Notes: generated by a model not told the origin, from the sequence alone. A stretch of DNA of 64,000 bases from Lamellibrachia columna (GCA_963662155.1 OY759269.1:6615855-6679854); one strand, 5' to 3'. Numbered from the stretch's first letter, positions 1 to 12,202 are shown. A program made the numbers and translations.

Positions 1-1734
1 TATATATCTTCTAAAATATAATAATAATAAGGGTACTCAACATTTTGTAGAGATGTTGTTCAGTCTAGGTATATAACCGTTAATTGATAAGCCAAGCCAA
101 ATTATAGATAGTAGTGCAACTTTAATAGATAACATTTTCACAAATGAATAGAACAGTAATATTACTAATGGGTTACTTATAAACGATACTAGTGATCACT
201 TACCTGTATTTTGTGTGTGCAATTATTCAGATGTGGATATAAATATAATTCCTGATAAAAATATAGATTCATAAGAAAATTGAATGATGGTTGTATAAAA
301 TCATTTAACAATTATCTCTCTTTAGTAAATTGGGAAACTGTTTTAAACGAAACGGATGCAGATATAGCCTACACTAACTGTATCGACATATTCACTCAAC
401 TGTGTGATAAGAACTGTCCAATTAAAAAAAATATGTAATAACAAACCCATTTTTAAGAACAAACCCTGGTTCACCAGAGGTTTGCGGAATGCTTGTAAAA
501 AGAAAAATAATCTGTATAAACAGTTTTTGCGGAATAGAACAAAAGAATCTGAATGTAAATATAAAAGTTACAACAATAAACTAACCTCTATTCTTAGATT
601 TTGTGAAAAAGAGTACTACAATAAATTATTAGTCAAAGAAAAAAACAATACAAAGGGTACATGGAAAATGTTTAATTCAATTTAAAAAAACGAAAACCGC
701 ACTCAAGTTACCCACATTCTTTTACTACTAATGGTAGGTTAACTAGAAACAAAACAGATATGGTTAATGGTTTCAATGGTTTTTTCGTAAATGTAGGGCC
801 GAATCTTGCAAGAAACATAAGGGTACCCAATGGAAACATAAGTGTGCTTGATTATTTACAAGGCACTAATTCCTGCACGATGTTCTTACCTGGGGTTGAA
901 GAAAATGATGTAACTAATGTTGTCAAAAGTTGTAAAAATAAAAGGTCTACAGGTTATGACAATGTTGATATGGTAATTGTGAAAAAGGTAATTTCTAACA
1001 TTGTAGTACCATTTACTCATACATGTAACAAATCCTTCAGTAGTGGTGTATTTCCCAGTAAAATGAAAGTTGCCAAAGTAATCCCTGTATATAAAGCTGG
1101 TGAAAAAAAATGTTTTTACCAACCATAGACCTGTATCTCTACTTCCACAATTTTCAAAAATCTTTAAAAAATATTTAATGTTAGGCTAGATAAATATATT
1201 GAAAAGTATGACATTTTAAGTAGTATTCAATATGGGTTTAGGTCAACTATGTCTCCATCAATGGCTTTGTTAGAACTAACTGAAAACATTGCTACTGCCT
1301 TGGACCAAAAAGAATGCACTACTGGTGTTTTTATTGATTTGAAAAAAGCATTTGATACAATTGATCATCATTTATTACTCAGAAAATTAGAAGCTTATGG
1401 AATTAGAGGAATGGCCAATGCATGGCTAAAAAGTTACTTGCACAATATACTACAGTATGTTAGCATTGAGGATAACAATTAAGATTTATTAAATGTGATA
1501 TGTGGGGTACCGCAAGGTTCTATTTTGGGCCCAAAACTATTTATACTATATATATATATAAATGATCTTTGTAATATTGCTACATTACTAAAATTAATTC
1601 TTTTCGCTGATGATACTAATATATTTTGCTCGGGGAAAGATCAAACCCAGCTCAGCAAAATTATCAATACTGAACTACGAAAGTTACATATTTGGTTTTC
1701 AGTAAATAGATTATCCTTAAACGTAACTAAGACA

Positions 1735-1789
<55 letters not shown>

Positions 1790-1879
1790 TAGTAACATAT
1801 ACTCTATCTAAAATTGTATTGTCGAATTTTATGTCAACATTTGTGTTTTACAATAGTTGCCAAACAACATACACATATA

Positions 1880-1922
<43 letters not shown>

Positions 1923-2349
1923 TTTTTAGGAATCTTAATAGATGATAAGCTCAATTGGAAGGAACATATTGGTATGATCAAATCTAAATTATCAAAAACT
2001 AATGCAGTTATATATAGGGGGAAATACTTACTAGACAAAAATTCGTTTTTTATACTATATTGTTCACTATTTCGTATATATCATACTGCTGTGAAGTATG
2101 TGGCAATATGTATAAAACATATATTAATGGTGTTTATATATATTACAATAAAGGTAGTCAGACTCATTTGTAATGAGAATTCATTATGTCATTCTAATAA
2201 ACTATTTTGTGATCTATGGGCATTCTTAAGCTCTTTGATCTAATAAAATTAAGAATTTCTATGGTAATGTTTAAAGCCAACAATGAATTGTTACCTGGTA
2301 ATCTAGCTGCAACAATTCTTCAATGTAAAATATACCATGTTGCATATAG
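1..2349 (+). mobile_element. LINE family A, copy 1 (decayed, 5' end outside window)
   Basis: Remnant of a CR1/Jockey-group non-LTR retrotransposon. About 100-230 encodes the end of an endonuclease (TLIDNIFTN, then SDHLPVF). The RT follows in broken frames: NGFFVNVGP at 760, FIDLKKAFDTIDHH near 1330, CGVPQGSILGP at 1498 and FADDTN near 1605. The C-terminal part (KFLGILIDDKLNW, then NNELLPGNL) ends near 2330. It matches the copy at 8752-10790 (-) throughout. There are many stops and frameshifts, at least near 250, 685, 1128, 1482 and 2243. The 3' side stops at a T-run at 2350, where the minus-strand family B LINE begins. Clade assignment is from motif wording only. Confidence 0.85.
1739..1921. 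repeat. Two TA microsatellites enclosing an inverted piece of the LINE RT
   Basis: Two (TA)n runs (about 1739-1784 and 1874-1921) bracket roughly 90 bases in the middle of the RT frame, between the TKTN and KFLG motifs. Read as reverse complement, 1785-1868 gives FGN..CK at one end and RVYVTKF at the other. That is the peptide expected at this place by comparison with family A copy 2, so the piece lies backwards. The bases for K-F are present both in the inverted piece and after the second TA run. Confidence 0.7.
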
Positions 2350-3690
2350 TTTTTTTTTTTCAATTCAATTCTTTAATTCCTTTAATTCTTTAATTCCACA
2401 GATACACATATATAGGTCCATATAGTTAGCTAACCAAATAATGTAAAAAAACAAAAAAACATACATACTGTATGATTACACAAGGTCATTATATATAAAG
2501 TGACTTTACCCATTGTCTCCTTATCCTTGATTTCTATCTGATGTCAGTACCAAGTACCGCAATTATAAGTGAATTTCTAGATTTATCTAAACATGACATA
2601 AATTTATATACAAGATTTTGTATGACTGCTTTACAGTCAGGAGTCAATATCTCCGCAAACATAGCTGAAGCGCTGCAGTATTTGGGTAGTCCAAGTAACC
2701 TTCTAAACACATTATTGTAGCATACATGTAATCTGTGGATGCTATATACAGTATGATTCCACCACAGTTGAGCTGTATACATAGATGAGCAAAATGTACT
2801 AAACAACTTGATCTTGACATCATTTGTGCTCATATAGAATTTCCTAAGTAGTACATTACCACGGGCGTACAATTGGCGACACTGACGCATTATATCTTTG
2901 TCATCCTTAGAGTCACTGCATATAATATGACCCAGGTATTTTACACTTAAATGAAGGTGACATACATTTATGATATGATTTCCTCTACTTATGAGTATTG
3001 CACTTTTCTTATGATTAAATTTAATGTCATGATTTAGGCCATAAGTTTCACAAGCAGATAACAGCTCCCTCAAACCTACACTAGAAGGGGAAAATACAAG
3101 CAGGTCATCTGCATACATGAGATGGTTTATATTCATATCATCAATACAACAGCCAGTGCGACATTTTATTAGTGCAGCACTTAAATAGTCAATATATACA
3201 TTAAACATGTATGGTGAGAGTATGCCACCTTGCCTGACACCATTAGAGACTTGAAATCCCTTAGATAAAATCCCAGACCAGCGTACAAACATAGTTTGAT
3301 TTGTGTACCAGTATATCATAATTCTAACAATATAACTAGGTACTTGTCTATCAATCAATTTCTTAAACAATGTAGAGTGTCTTATTCTGTCAAAGGCTTT
3401 AGAAACATCTAGGAAACCCATGAACATAGACCCATTTAAGCATTTGTAATTATCAACAATTTATTTTAAGACATATATACACATGTCAGTACCAAGCTTA
3501 CTCTTGAAACCAAACTGGTTACTGCTAGTGATTAGAAAGGATGACATACGACCCAGTAAAACTTTTTCCACTATTTTCGACATCACGCTGGCTAATGCAG
3601 TCGGTCTGTAGTTATCACTATCATTGATTTTACCACATTTATCTTTGATAACAGGTACAAGTGTAACTCTGGTGGATTTAGCTGTCTATA
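2350..3690 (-). mobile_element. LINE family B, copy 1 (5'-truncated)
   Basis: Minus-strand non-LTR element with the GVRQGG type of RT. Its likely 3' end is the plus-strand T-run at 2350-2361, preceded on the minus strand by AATTAAAG-type short repeats. The RT frame covers 2534-3690 and the 5' end is lost near 3690, just before the LTR of the Gypsy-like element. The same family appears at 48119-50600 (-). Ownership of the short AATTC/AATTAAAG repeats is uncertain, because the family A element also ends in ATTCA-type repeats. Confidence 0.75.
2534..3690 (-). pseudogene. Family B reverse transcriptase (partial, one stop)
   Basis: The 297-residue open frame at 2534-3427 carries FLDVSKAFDRIRHSTLF (palm motif A), NGVRQGGILSPYMF (motif B), LMYADDLLVFSPSS (motif C, with YADD) and VKYLGHIICSD (thumb side). 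Upstream on the minus strand, 3428-3690 continues in the same frame with NDSDNYRPTALASVMSK and NQFGFK (finger motifs), interrupted by one stop near 3467. No endonuclease is left. It is a dead fragment, though the palm itself is uninterrupted. Confidence 0.85.
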
Positions 3691-3694
3691 TATT

Positions 3695-4003
3695 TGTTTG
3701 GCTAGTCACTAGGGGGCGCTATGCCCAGTGTCACTCCCAGTTTAACAACCTGAGCGAGTTTTAGAAATTAGTCGTGGCAGTTCGCCCTGGGCCGGAGAAG
3801 ACGACACACATTGTTACATCCAAGCAACCTTCTCCCGGCTCAGCATATGTATATAGACAGTTTATCTCTGTCGCTGGGAGCAGAAACTCCATTTGTGATA
3901 TTACTATTCTCGGCCATTGTTGCGGTGGATATATTTCCTCTGAAAGCTTTATCTTTACTCATTAAACACTGTCAGTGTCCAACAGTCGTGCGAGTTGGTT
4001 ACA
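3695..4003 (+). repeat. Probable 5' LTR of the Gypsy-like element
   Basis: The segment starts TGTTTGGC and ends GGTTACA, giving TGT...ACA termini. A gag frame starts 43 bases downstream and a plausible primer site follows directly. No second copy of the LTR is found in the window, so the borders rest on the terminal bases and position only. Confidence 0.45.
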
Positions 4004-4005
4004 AG

Positions 4006-4020
4006 TGGTGTCAGAAGTTA
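4006..4020 (+). promoter_or_regulatory. Primer binding site candidate
   Basis: TGGTGTCAGAAGTTA lies two bases after the proposed LTR end. TGG at the start is what the 3' CCA of a tRNA primer would pair with, and TGGTGTCAGAAG is a common primer-site wording in metazoan Gypsy elements. The particular tRNA was not determined. Confidence 0.45.
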
Positions 4021-4046
4021 TGACAGTGTAAGCTTCCAGAGGAAGG

Positions 4047-5056
4047 ATGGCGTCGGCAGAAGAGAAGTTGGCTCGGCTGGAGAAGATGGTGGAAACGCTA
4101 AAACGCAACCAGCAGCAGCCTGTCAACGTCACGGTGACCGCTCCTCCGACTCGAAAACTGAGGATGTTCAACGGTCGAACTAGTGAACTCCACTACTGGA
4201 TCGGGGAAGCACGGAGCATCTTACCATCCGTCTCTACGGCCGATAGACTGTCATTCTTGATCGCCCACCTGGAGGGATCGGCCAGGAAGAAGTAAGGTAC
4301 GCCCAAAGTGATGAGAAGGACTGTATCGATAAGATATTTACGTTACTGGTGTCTGCTTTTGGGGAAAACCGCAGTAATGCGCAGCTAAAGAGAGAATTAT
4401 ACGATCGGGTGCAGGGTAGTAGAGAAAGTGTTAGAGAGTTCTCCAGAGCGCTCCTGGACATTTATGAAGGATTGACTGATAAGGTTGAAAGTAAGGATAA
4501 TATGTTGATAGAAGTATTCTGTGAAAACCTGTTAGAACCTCAGATAAAGCGGGAAATAAAGAGACTAGTTCGGACTGACCCCAACATTTCGTTTGGCGCA
4601 TTACGCTCCGAAGCGATTCAACTAGAGGAGGACGGGTTGAGTGGGCCAAACAGGTGTGTGCGTGTGAGGGAAGTTCACGAACCCCACCACGCCTCCGATG
4701 ACCCGAGTCCACTGGAACGAATTGCGGCCCAGTTGGAACTACTCGCAACCACTCAGTCGGAAATCGTGTCTTTGTTGCGAGCACAACAACAGACGGCCGC
4801 GGGGGTGGCTGCGAGACCTAGCAGACTAGAACCCCGCAGCAGCGGATCACTTAATTGTGAGTACTGCAAGCGAAGGGGTCACACCCAGAATACATGTTGG
4901 AAGCGGGCAAACGATATACGCCGTACCGATGAACAGTCAGGTGTTCATGCGTACGGGGATCAGTCAGATACCCGTGCCATGCGGGGTGGTCCAGTAGCGC
5001 GATCTATGTCTGGTCCTAATGTGCCAGTACCACCCCGGGGTCAACAGGGAAACTAA
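4047..5056 (+). pseudogene. Gypsy-like gag, one frame break
   Basis: Starts MASAEEKLARLEKMVETLK, a short coiled coil, followed by a capsid-like region (FNGRTSELHYWIGEA). The first frame ends at 4295 and continues in another frame through 4300-5056, so one frameshift is needed near 4290. The second part contains a capsid C-terminal-like helix region (LKRELYDRVQGS, REFSRALLDIYEGL) and one nucleocapsid zinc knuckle, CEYCKRRGHTQNTC, matching C-x2-C-x4-H-x4-C. This gag-plus-knuckle layout is normal for Ty3/Gypsy elements. Confidence 0.75.
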
Positions 5057-5075
5057 TTCACCCAGTTGCCGAGCG

Positions 5076-7283
5076 TCAGGCAGGCGGGCGTAGTAGCATT
5101 GACTGTGTGTTAGTGGACGCTATAGTGGGTAAGACCCCTATCATTTCATGTGAGATAGCAGGCGAAAAAACCAGTATGGTTTTAGATATGGGTTCGGAAG
5201 TAACTATTTTACAGGAATGGAGGTTCAACGAATACTTAATGGCTTCTGTCGACTGTTTAGAAGATGCGTCGTCATGGTTACGGCTGGAAGCAGCCAACTC
5301 TCTAGTGTTCCCATACATTGGGTACTTTACAGCCGATATAAATGTGTTGGACACTATCGTTAAGAACAAAGGGATTCTAGTGCAGAAAGATCCATCAGGG
5401 CTAAATCACCACAGGAAAACCTTTGGGATACTGGGTATGAATGTTTTGGGTGCAATCCCAGAAATTAGGGAACTACTTCGCCAAACGGGAAATAGAGGGA
5501 AGAGTAGTGAACATTGCAGGGGACACAAGTGTAAATATACCGGCATGGTCATCGTGTAATGTCACAATGTCAGGACCACGTTGTAGCGGTAACGGAATGG
5601 TAGAACCATTGGATGAACCCCTAAAGGGAAGTTTACTCCTCCAAGCAGGACTAGTAGGTTCCATTAAGGGTTGTTTTGGTGTGACCATCGTCAACCCAAC
5701 TCCCAACGAGGTGTGGTTGCGTTCCCGTTCCCCGGTAGGGAGGATTTATACAGTTGATGTAATCGACAGGGAACCAGAGCACACGGTATCTTTCCAGGAA
5801 TTGGATGACGGGTTGAGAGTAAGCTTGGAACCCAGACAGATGACAGTTAATACGCGATGTGTAAGCAGCAAACAAAGTCGTGACATACCTGAGTTACCCA
5901 GTGATCAGAGTTGGATGCGAGATGTGAGTATTGGTGATATTCCGCCTACTGAAAGAGATCGCCTCACTGAATTGTTGCACTCAAATCAGCAGGTATTTGC
6001 TCAAAATGAAAGTGATGTTGGGTTAACCCACACTGTTAAACACCGAATATGCACAACAGAAGACAGCCCGGTCAGACCGGCTTACCGTCGCATCCCACCG
6101 CCTCAGTTTGAGGAAGTCAAGGCACACATTAATGATATAATTCAGCAGGGAATAGTCAGACCTAGTCATTCGGAATACGCCTGCCCAATAGTTATTTGTA
6201 AGAAAAAGAACGGGAACATTAGGATGTGCGTGGATTGGCATCGCCCCTGTATGAATTGGTGAATCAAGATCCCAACAAAGGGAAGAAGAGAAAACCAGGA
6301 CGGAAGTGGAACTCGGCCACACCAGGACCGTTTGTGTGGAGACCGGAACATCAAGAATCGTTTGATTCACTAAAACGCGCTCTCACAACCGCACCGGTGT
6401 TGGGATTTGCTGACTTCAAAAAGCCGTTCATTCTGGAGACATATGCCAGCCACCAAGGATTTGGCGCATTACTTCTCCAGGAACAAGATGGGAAGACTCG
6501 AGTAATAGCATATGCGAGCCGGGGTCTCAGGGGACCTGAGAAGAATCGAACGGCATATAGCTCTATGAAATTGGAATTATTAGCAGTAAAATGGGCAGTG
6601 ACTGAAAAGTTTCGCGATTACTTGCTGGGAGTTCAGTTTGTGATATACACGGACAATAACCCGTTGTTATACATTCAAACTTCCGCCAAACTAACAGCGG
6701 CTGAACATCATTGGCAAGCAGAACTAGCATGATTCAATTTTAGCATTCACTACCGTCCCGGGCGACTCAATGCTTCTGCGGACGGTCTGAGCCGGAAACC
6801 TCAGGCTGAACCCACCGATTTCTCAGTCATCGATGAAGACGAGATAGCTGACATTCTTCAGGTAACGGTATTACCACCTGATTTACGCCAGAAGTTACTC
6901 AAGGGCGCAGCGTGCGCCGTCACAGCCAAGGTAGGCGATACACACGAGGATGTAGAACCAACCGTCCTACCAAGTCTTGGTATTGGGGAAATTCAGCAGG
7001 CTCAGCGGAAGGACCCTGTCTTGGGCCGAATCTGGTACTATATAGATAGGGGACACGAACCCGCACGAAGGGAAGAGCGGAAGGAACCACCAGCAGTAGC
7101 TAAACTCCTGCAACAATGGGACCGGCTACAGATTTGTGCTGGCAGGCTATGCAGAACAATGATGGACCCAACGGACGGATCAAAGGTAACGCAATTGTTG
7201 CTGCCAAGTACAATGAAGGACGAAGTCCTACAGGAATTACATGACAATATGGGACATAAAGACATAGACAGAGTAGAGAAACT
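5076..7283 (+). pseudogene. Gypsy-like pol with the RT core deleted
   Basis: Order: aspartic protease (VLDMGSEVT near residue 27 of the frame from 5107, with Met where the DTG/DSG active site has Thr/Ser; GILGMNVLGA downstream), linker, RT fingers (PVRPAYRRIPPPQFEEVK, then KKKNGNIRMCVDW near 6220), RNase H, and the start of integrase. At about 6238 the frame jumps from MCVDW directly to SPLYELV, which normally lies after the catalytic palm, so the YxDD region is missing. In RNase H the usual ETDAS reads ETYAS, losing an acidic residue; TDNNPL remains. A stop follows at 6730, then the HYRPGRLN and ADGLSR tail. The integrase zinc finger begins (ELHDNMGH) and is cut at 7283. There is also a frameshift between 5440 and 5560. 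Confidence 0.8.
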
Positions 7284-7284
7284 A

Positions 7285-7529
7285 CCATAGTCCTGCAAAC
7301 TAAAATAAATAACGTGCAAAACTATGACTTCTGATAAGCGGTGTGGTGATCGGTGTGGTGGAATCTTGGAATCACACACACGCACACACACACGCACGTA
7401 CGCACGCACGCACGCACATACACACCACACACACACACACACACACAAACACGCACACACGCACGCACGCGCACACACACGCACAAACGCACGCACGTAC
7501 GCACCCACAGACACACACACACACACACA

Positions 7530-7573
<44 letters not shown>

Positions 7574-7804
7574 CACACACATATTTTGCAGAAGTCATCC
7601 CAGAAAACCACGTCTATTAATGCTAAAGATGTGACAATACTGTTATTGACATTTGTTTATTTCATAGCTATAAACCAACTATCCCAGAAGCGAAAAAACC
7701 TTTGAGAAGGGAAATACGGAGTTGAGTACGTAAATCGTGTCTTTCCGTTTTCCCATAATTAATAATGTCTTATAATACAAGCAATCTAAATAATACAAGT
7801 GGTC
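7285..7804 (+). repeat. Left inverted arm with CA microsatellite
   Basis: The outer unique sequence (7285-7370) is followed by a mixed (AC)n/(ACGC)n array at about 7371-7582, then a unique inner part to 7804. The reverse complement is found at 11203-12020. The array makes open frames on both strands that are only dipeptide repeats. Confidence 0.8.
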
Positions 7805-7824
7805 TTGTATTATTTAGGTTGCTT
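7779..7824. repeat. Hairpin at the inner end of the left arm
   Basis: Two 21-base stems (7779-7799 and 7804-7824) pair with one mismatch around the 4-base loop TGGT. The right arm has only one half of this stem (AAGACCACTTGTATTATT from 11203), so the left side carries an extra inverted duplication of the arm end. Confidence 0.75.
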
Positions 7825-8751
7825 CCCCCCCTCAGCACCAGTAATTTTAATACTCATATCTGCAATGCCATGGGCAAATAAAATTCATGTTTTATATGGG
7901 ATATCTTATATGGGAGGGAGGGAAACTTTGATGCACGACCAGTTGATGGCAGTGATTGCTAGGCCTACCTGCTCCCTCTTGTCTTGGTGATGGCTGTTGT
8001 TTGTCGCTTCTTGCGTGTACGTCGAACATGCGACGCAGAAACTGTTGTTGGGTTGGCATCTGGCTTGAGGGAACGCTTACGATATCTCTTGCTCTGCCAT
8101 CAGATTTATAGCTGCACTTGATGTGGCCTTTTCATCGAAAAACTCAGCCCCAAAGGTAAAGTGCGCAGAGCAGATGACACTTTTAGAGTAGAGAGGGGTC
8201 AACCCATCCCATGGCATTATCGTATTTTTCGCTGCACAAACCCACGACAGGTGAAGCGACGGAGCTTTTCCTCTGGACGAAACCTAGTTTCATTCGAGGT
8301 GCGGTTACTACAGCCTCCGACTATACACCTTTGGCCACTCATTTTTGGGACTCGAACGTTCCGCTCCTACACGACAACAATGTCAATGGAGTCACTTGAG
8401 CGGCCCAAACGAGGTGTGTCTTTACATCACTTCCGCCTTGCTCAGTGGCTGGCGACCGACCTAGAAATCGGCGAATTAAGCGCGTAATTTGAAGGTTAAA
8501 AATTCGATATGTAACCACAGGTACTCATTTGCCAGCCGATACGGGGACTAACTCGCGCTGTATAAATGTTCTACTTAAAAGATCACTCGAGCACAGTCGC
8601 ACGCCTCATATACACTTTAACCCCAAATTCCCCACCGGTGGCGCCACTAACTATTTCATTAGCCTCGATTATTCAGGCTGCGGGATGTGCATGGCGCCAC
8701 CGTTTGTCGCAATCATCACACATTCACCAAGAATCATCCGTATATTGAATT
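7825..8751. other. Interior of the inverted-repeat element, nothing recognised
   Basis: A 108-codon open frame at 8161-8487 and shorter frames at 7799-7990 and 8529-8753 show no family motif, signal peptide or repeats. No RNA gene is seen. The segment ends where the ATTCA-type tail of the minus-strand LINE begins. Confidence 0.4.
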
Positions 8752-10790
8752 GAATTGAATTGAATTTATTCAACATAATCAATGTACATTTCGATAAATT
8801 GTAAACATACATAGTTATAAGACTAATTACCACTAAAGTGGTACAATGAAAACATAATTAGAGAACGACAATCAGAAAATGTTGAAGGGAAATGCAAGAA
8901 GTTGTAAACTTATAAATTGCATTCCCCAAAAGTAAACAATTGCACTGGTTCCATATATAAAAGAAAAATGACTTAATTAAGCTAGGTCTTAACTACCCAA
9001 AAAGGTATGGTATTTGATACGAAAATAAAATAATATACACATATAGCACGTAACCATGACACTAATACAATTAATTCATATTTCATATCTAAGCAAGAGT
9101 AAGGCTTTGTAAATTTTTTTAAATTTATAAATCGAATTGCACAACTTAATATCAGCAGGCAGGTCATTCCACATCTTTGGTCCTTTTATACTAATACATT
9201 CAGCTTTTTTAGTAGTCCTACTAAATCTTATTTGGAAATTGCAATTTTTCATACGGGTGTTGTGATAGTGACTAGCATTAACTTTCTGGTAGTACAACAT
9301 AATATTAGCTGGTAATAGATTATTATATACCTTGTACATAAATACCATGCTATTGAAGTCCACCATGTCCTGTATAGCTAAAGTGTTCAGCTGGTAAAAC
9401 ATCGGTCTTGTATGAGACCTATAGTCTGCCTTTAGACATATACGAACAGCTCTTTTCTGAATAATATGCAAAGGTCGTATTCGACTCTTGTAGGTGTTGC
9501 CCCAAATTTCACAACAATAATTTAAGTATGGCAATATGAGAGTACAGTATAAAGAGTATAATGCAGAACTAGTCAATAAGTGTTTAACCCTATACATTAC
9601 AGATACATTCTTTGAAATTTTATTTTTTATGAGGTTGATGTGTTCACTCCAATTCAAGTGGCAGTCAATGAGTACACCAAGAAATTTTGTAACATACACT
9701 CTATTAATGTACATACCATTTATACTGACCAAGTGATTGTTTTCACACTTTTTGTTACCGAATACCATAAAATTGGTTTTGGCAATATTTAAAGACAGCT
9801 TATTAACTTGAAACCATCTGCATAATTTGTCCAATTCGTTTGATACTGTTTTACACACTTCTGTCAAATCTTTTCCAGAGTAAAAGAAATTAGTATCATC
9901 CGCAAATACAATCGATTTCATTAATGATGACACATTACACATATCATTAATATATATGATAAACAAAGCTGGACCCAGTATAGATCCTTGTGGTACCCCA
10001 CAAGTGACATTCATGCAATCAGAATTAGTGTCATTAATACAAACATATTGACTTCTATTCATAAGATAGCTGCAGATCCACATATTTGCTATTCCTCTTA
10101 TTCCATAATGCTCAAGTTTTTTTACGAGAATGTTGTGGTCAACCGTATCAAAAGCCTTTTTCAGATCAATGAAGACACCTACAGTAAACTTACAATCATC
10201 AATTGAGGTAGTAATTTCTCCAACAAGCTCCAATATTGCCAGTGATGTGGACATATTTTTTCTAAACCCATATTGGCTTTTACACAGTATTTGTTTGTCA
10301 TCTATAAATGACATCATCCTGTTGTGAAAGATCTTTTCTAGAATTTTTGAAAACTGTGATAGTAAAGATATAGGCCTGTAATTAGTAAAATCATTCATAT
10401 CACCATTTTTAAATAGCGGTATAACTCGAGCCAATTTCATACCTTCCGGGAAAACCCCCTTCTGTAACGAGGTGTTATATATATGTTCTAGGGGTGTTAC
10501 TAGGTGAGGTATTATTTTTTTAACTAGGCACATATCTATATCATCATGATCTTTTGATTTTTTGTGTTTTGAATTATTCACCAGCTTTATAATTTCTTCT
10601 TCAGTTACAGGCTTTAGAAACAATGTATCCTCAACCTTATCGGACAAGTATCTTGTGAAGACATCATTGCTTCTAGGAATATTATTTGCCAGAGATGGCC
10701 CTACATTTACAAAAAAATTATTGAAACTATTTGCAATATATATAATTCCGTCCTGGACTATCAAGCAACAAATGTTGTTGTGGGCAACGT
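8752..10790 (-). mobile_element. LINE family A, copy 2 (5'-truncated, young)
   Basis: The minus-strand 3' end is an AATAAA followed by four ATTCA-like units (plus strand 8752-8773). Then come about 300 bases of 3' UTR and an uninterrupted RT frame. The element has no endonuclease: homology to copy 1 begins around the NSFNNFFVNVGP motif, near 10740-10790, typical 5' truncation during target-primed insertion. Absence of stops across the whole RT suggests a more recent arrival than copy 1. Confidence 0.8.
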
Positions 10791-10908
10791 TGTTTTTTAG
10801 ATAATCGAAAGTTCGTAGAACGGCTCTGAATTCAGAAAACGGAAACAAACTGTCAATTAATTTCAAAATTTTTGCCACCCGTAAAACTCTGCTTTTGTGT
10901 ATATTCAC
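9076..10908 (-). CDS. Intact family A RT frame fused to upstream sequence
   Basis: This 610-codon frame holds RT finger motifs (ARVIPLFKNGDMNDFTNYRP), motif A (GVFIDLKKAFDTVDHNIL), motif B (CGVPQGSILGPALF), motif C (VFADDTNFF) and the thumb (KFLGVLIDCHLNWSEHI), then a C-terminal part ending LLLRYEI. The first 50 or so residues (MNIHKSRVLRVAKIL onward) are not LINE-like and come from the flanking DNA reading through the truncation point. RT motifs are complete, but without endonuclease or ORF1 it is probably not mobile by itself. There is no evidence that it is transcribed. Confidence 0.75.
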   Translation of the reverse strand: MNIHKSRVLRVAKILKLIDSLFPFSEFRAVLRTFDYLKNNVAHNNICCLIVQDGIIYIANSFNNFFVNVGPSLANNIPRSNDVFTRYLSDKVEDTLFLKPVTEEEIIKLVNNSKHKKSKDHDDIDMCLVKKIIPHLVTPLEHIYNTSLQKGVFPEGMKLARVIPLFKNGDMNDFTNYRPISLLSQFSKILEKIFHNRMMSFIDDKQILCKSQYGFRKNMSTSLAILELVGEITTSIDDCKFTVGVFIDLKKAFDTVDHNILVKKLEHYGIRGIANMWICSYLMNRSQYVCINDTNSDCMNVTCGVPQGSILGPALFIIYINDMCNVSSLMKSIVFADDTNFFYSGKDLTEVCKTVSNELDKLCRWFQVNKLSLNIAKTNFMVFGNKKCENNHLVSINGMYINRVYVTKFLGVLIDCHLNWSEHINLIKNKISKNVSVMYRVKHLLTSSALYSLYCTLILPYLNYCCEIWGNTYKSRIRPLHIIQKRAVRICLKADYRSHTRPMFYQLNTLAIQDMVDFNSMVFMYKVYNNLLPANIMLYYQKVNASHYHNTRMKNCNFQIRFSRTTKKAECISIKGPKMWNDLPADIKLCNSIYKFKKIYKALLLLRYEI

Positions 10909-11202
10909 CGATTACAGACGGCTTTGACGAACGTCATCACGGCGGTCGATGTTCCTCCCATCTTGGGCAGACCTACAGAATTCATAGTTGCAAACATCCT
11001 TGTCAAAATAATTACCAACGCTATAGAATTCTCTCCACGATTAACCTTTGTCCACTACGTACCACTGTTAACAAATTATTGTTCCATACATTAGGCATGA
11101 TAACTATCATAACAATGTTGGTTTTAAAATGTGGAAGTTATATATTCTCATGAGGGTGTGACCCAATAGAATAATTTAAATTTGTATGAACAGTCGTAAT
11201 TT
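10909..11202. other. Interior of the inverted-repeat element, unassigned
   Basis: The minus strand is open for about 40 codons near 10910-11030 (GLPKMGGTSTAVMTFVKAVC), and the plus strand has a 93-codon frame at 10872-11153. Neither shows a motif I can name. It could be old transposase or host sequence. Confidence 0.3.
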
Positions 11203-12020
<818 letters not shown>

Positions 12021-12202
12021 TACGTTATACTAGTATCTTCGTATATTGTTATTTTTTCCCACTTTCTCTATCTTTCTCTCTCTCTTCTAAGAAGAACTTG
12101 ATAGCATGGTCCATATTTGGTACATCCACGTTATTAGACCATCACGAAAGCAAGTTTCTCCAAGTGGAAAGCCAATAGTTATGTTTCACCTACCGCATAT
12201 TT

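Larger units (their letters stand above)
3695..7283 (+). mobile_element. Gypsy-like LTR retrotransposon, 3'-truncated
   Basis: LTR candidate, primer site, gag and pol occur in the standard order. The element stops within the integrase N-terminus at 7283, where the left inverted arm of the next element begins. No integrase continuation is seen beyond 12022, so simple interruption by that element does not account for the missing 3' half. The element cannot move on its own. Confidence 0.75.

Noticed and set aside
7038..7705. Overlapping long frames on both strands rich in Cys/Val or His/Thr
   Set aside because: They translate the CA/TG microsatellite of the left arm; no real protein.
8161..8487. 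108-codon frame as a transposase of the inverted-repeat element
   Set aside because: No DDE/DDD spacing, helix-turn-helix or other transposase motif visible.
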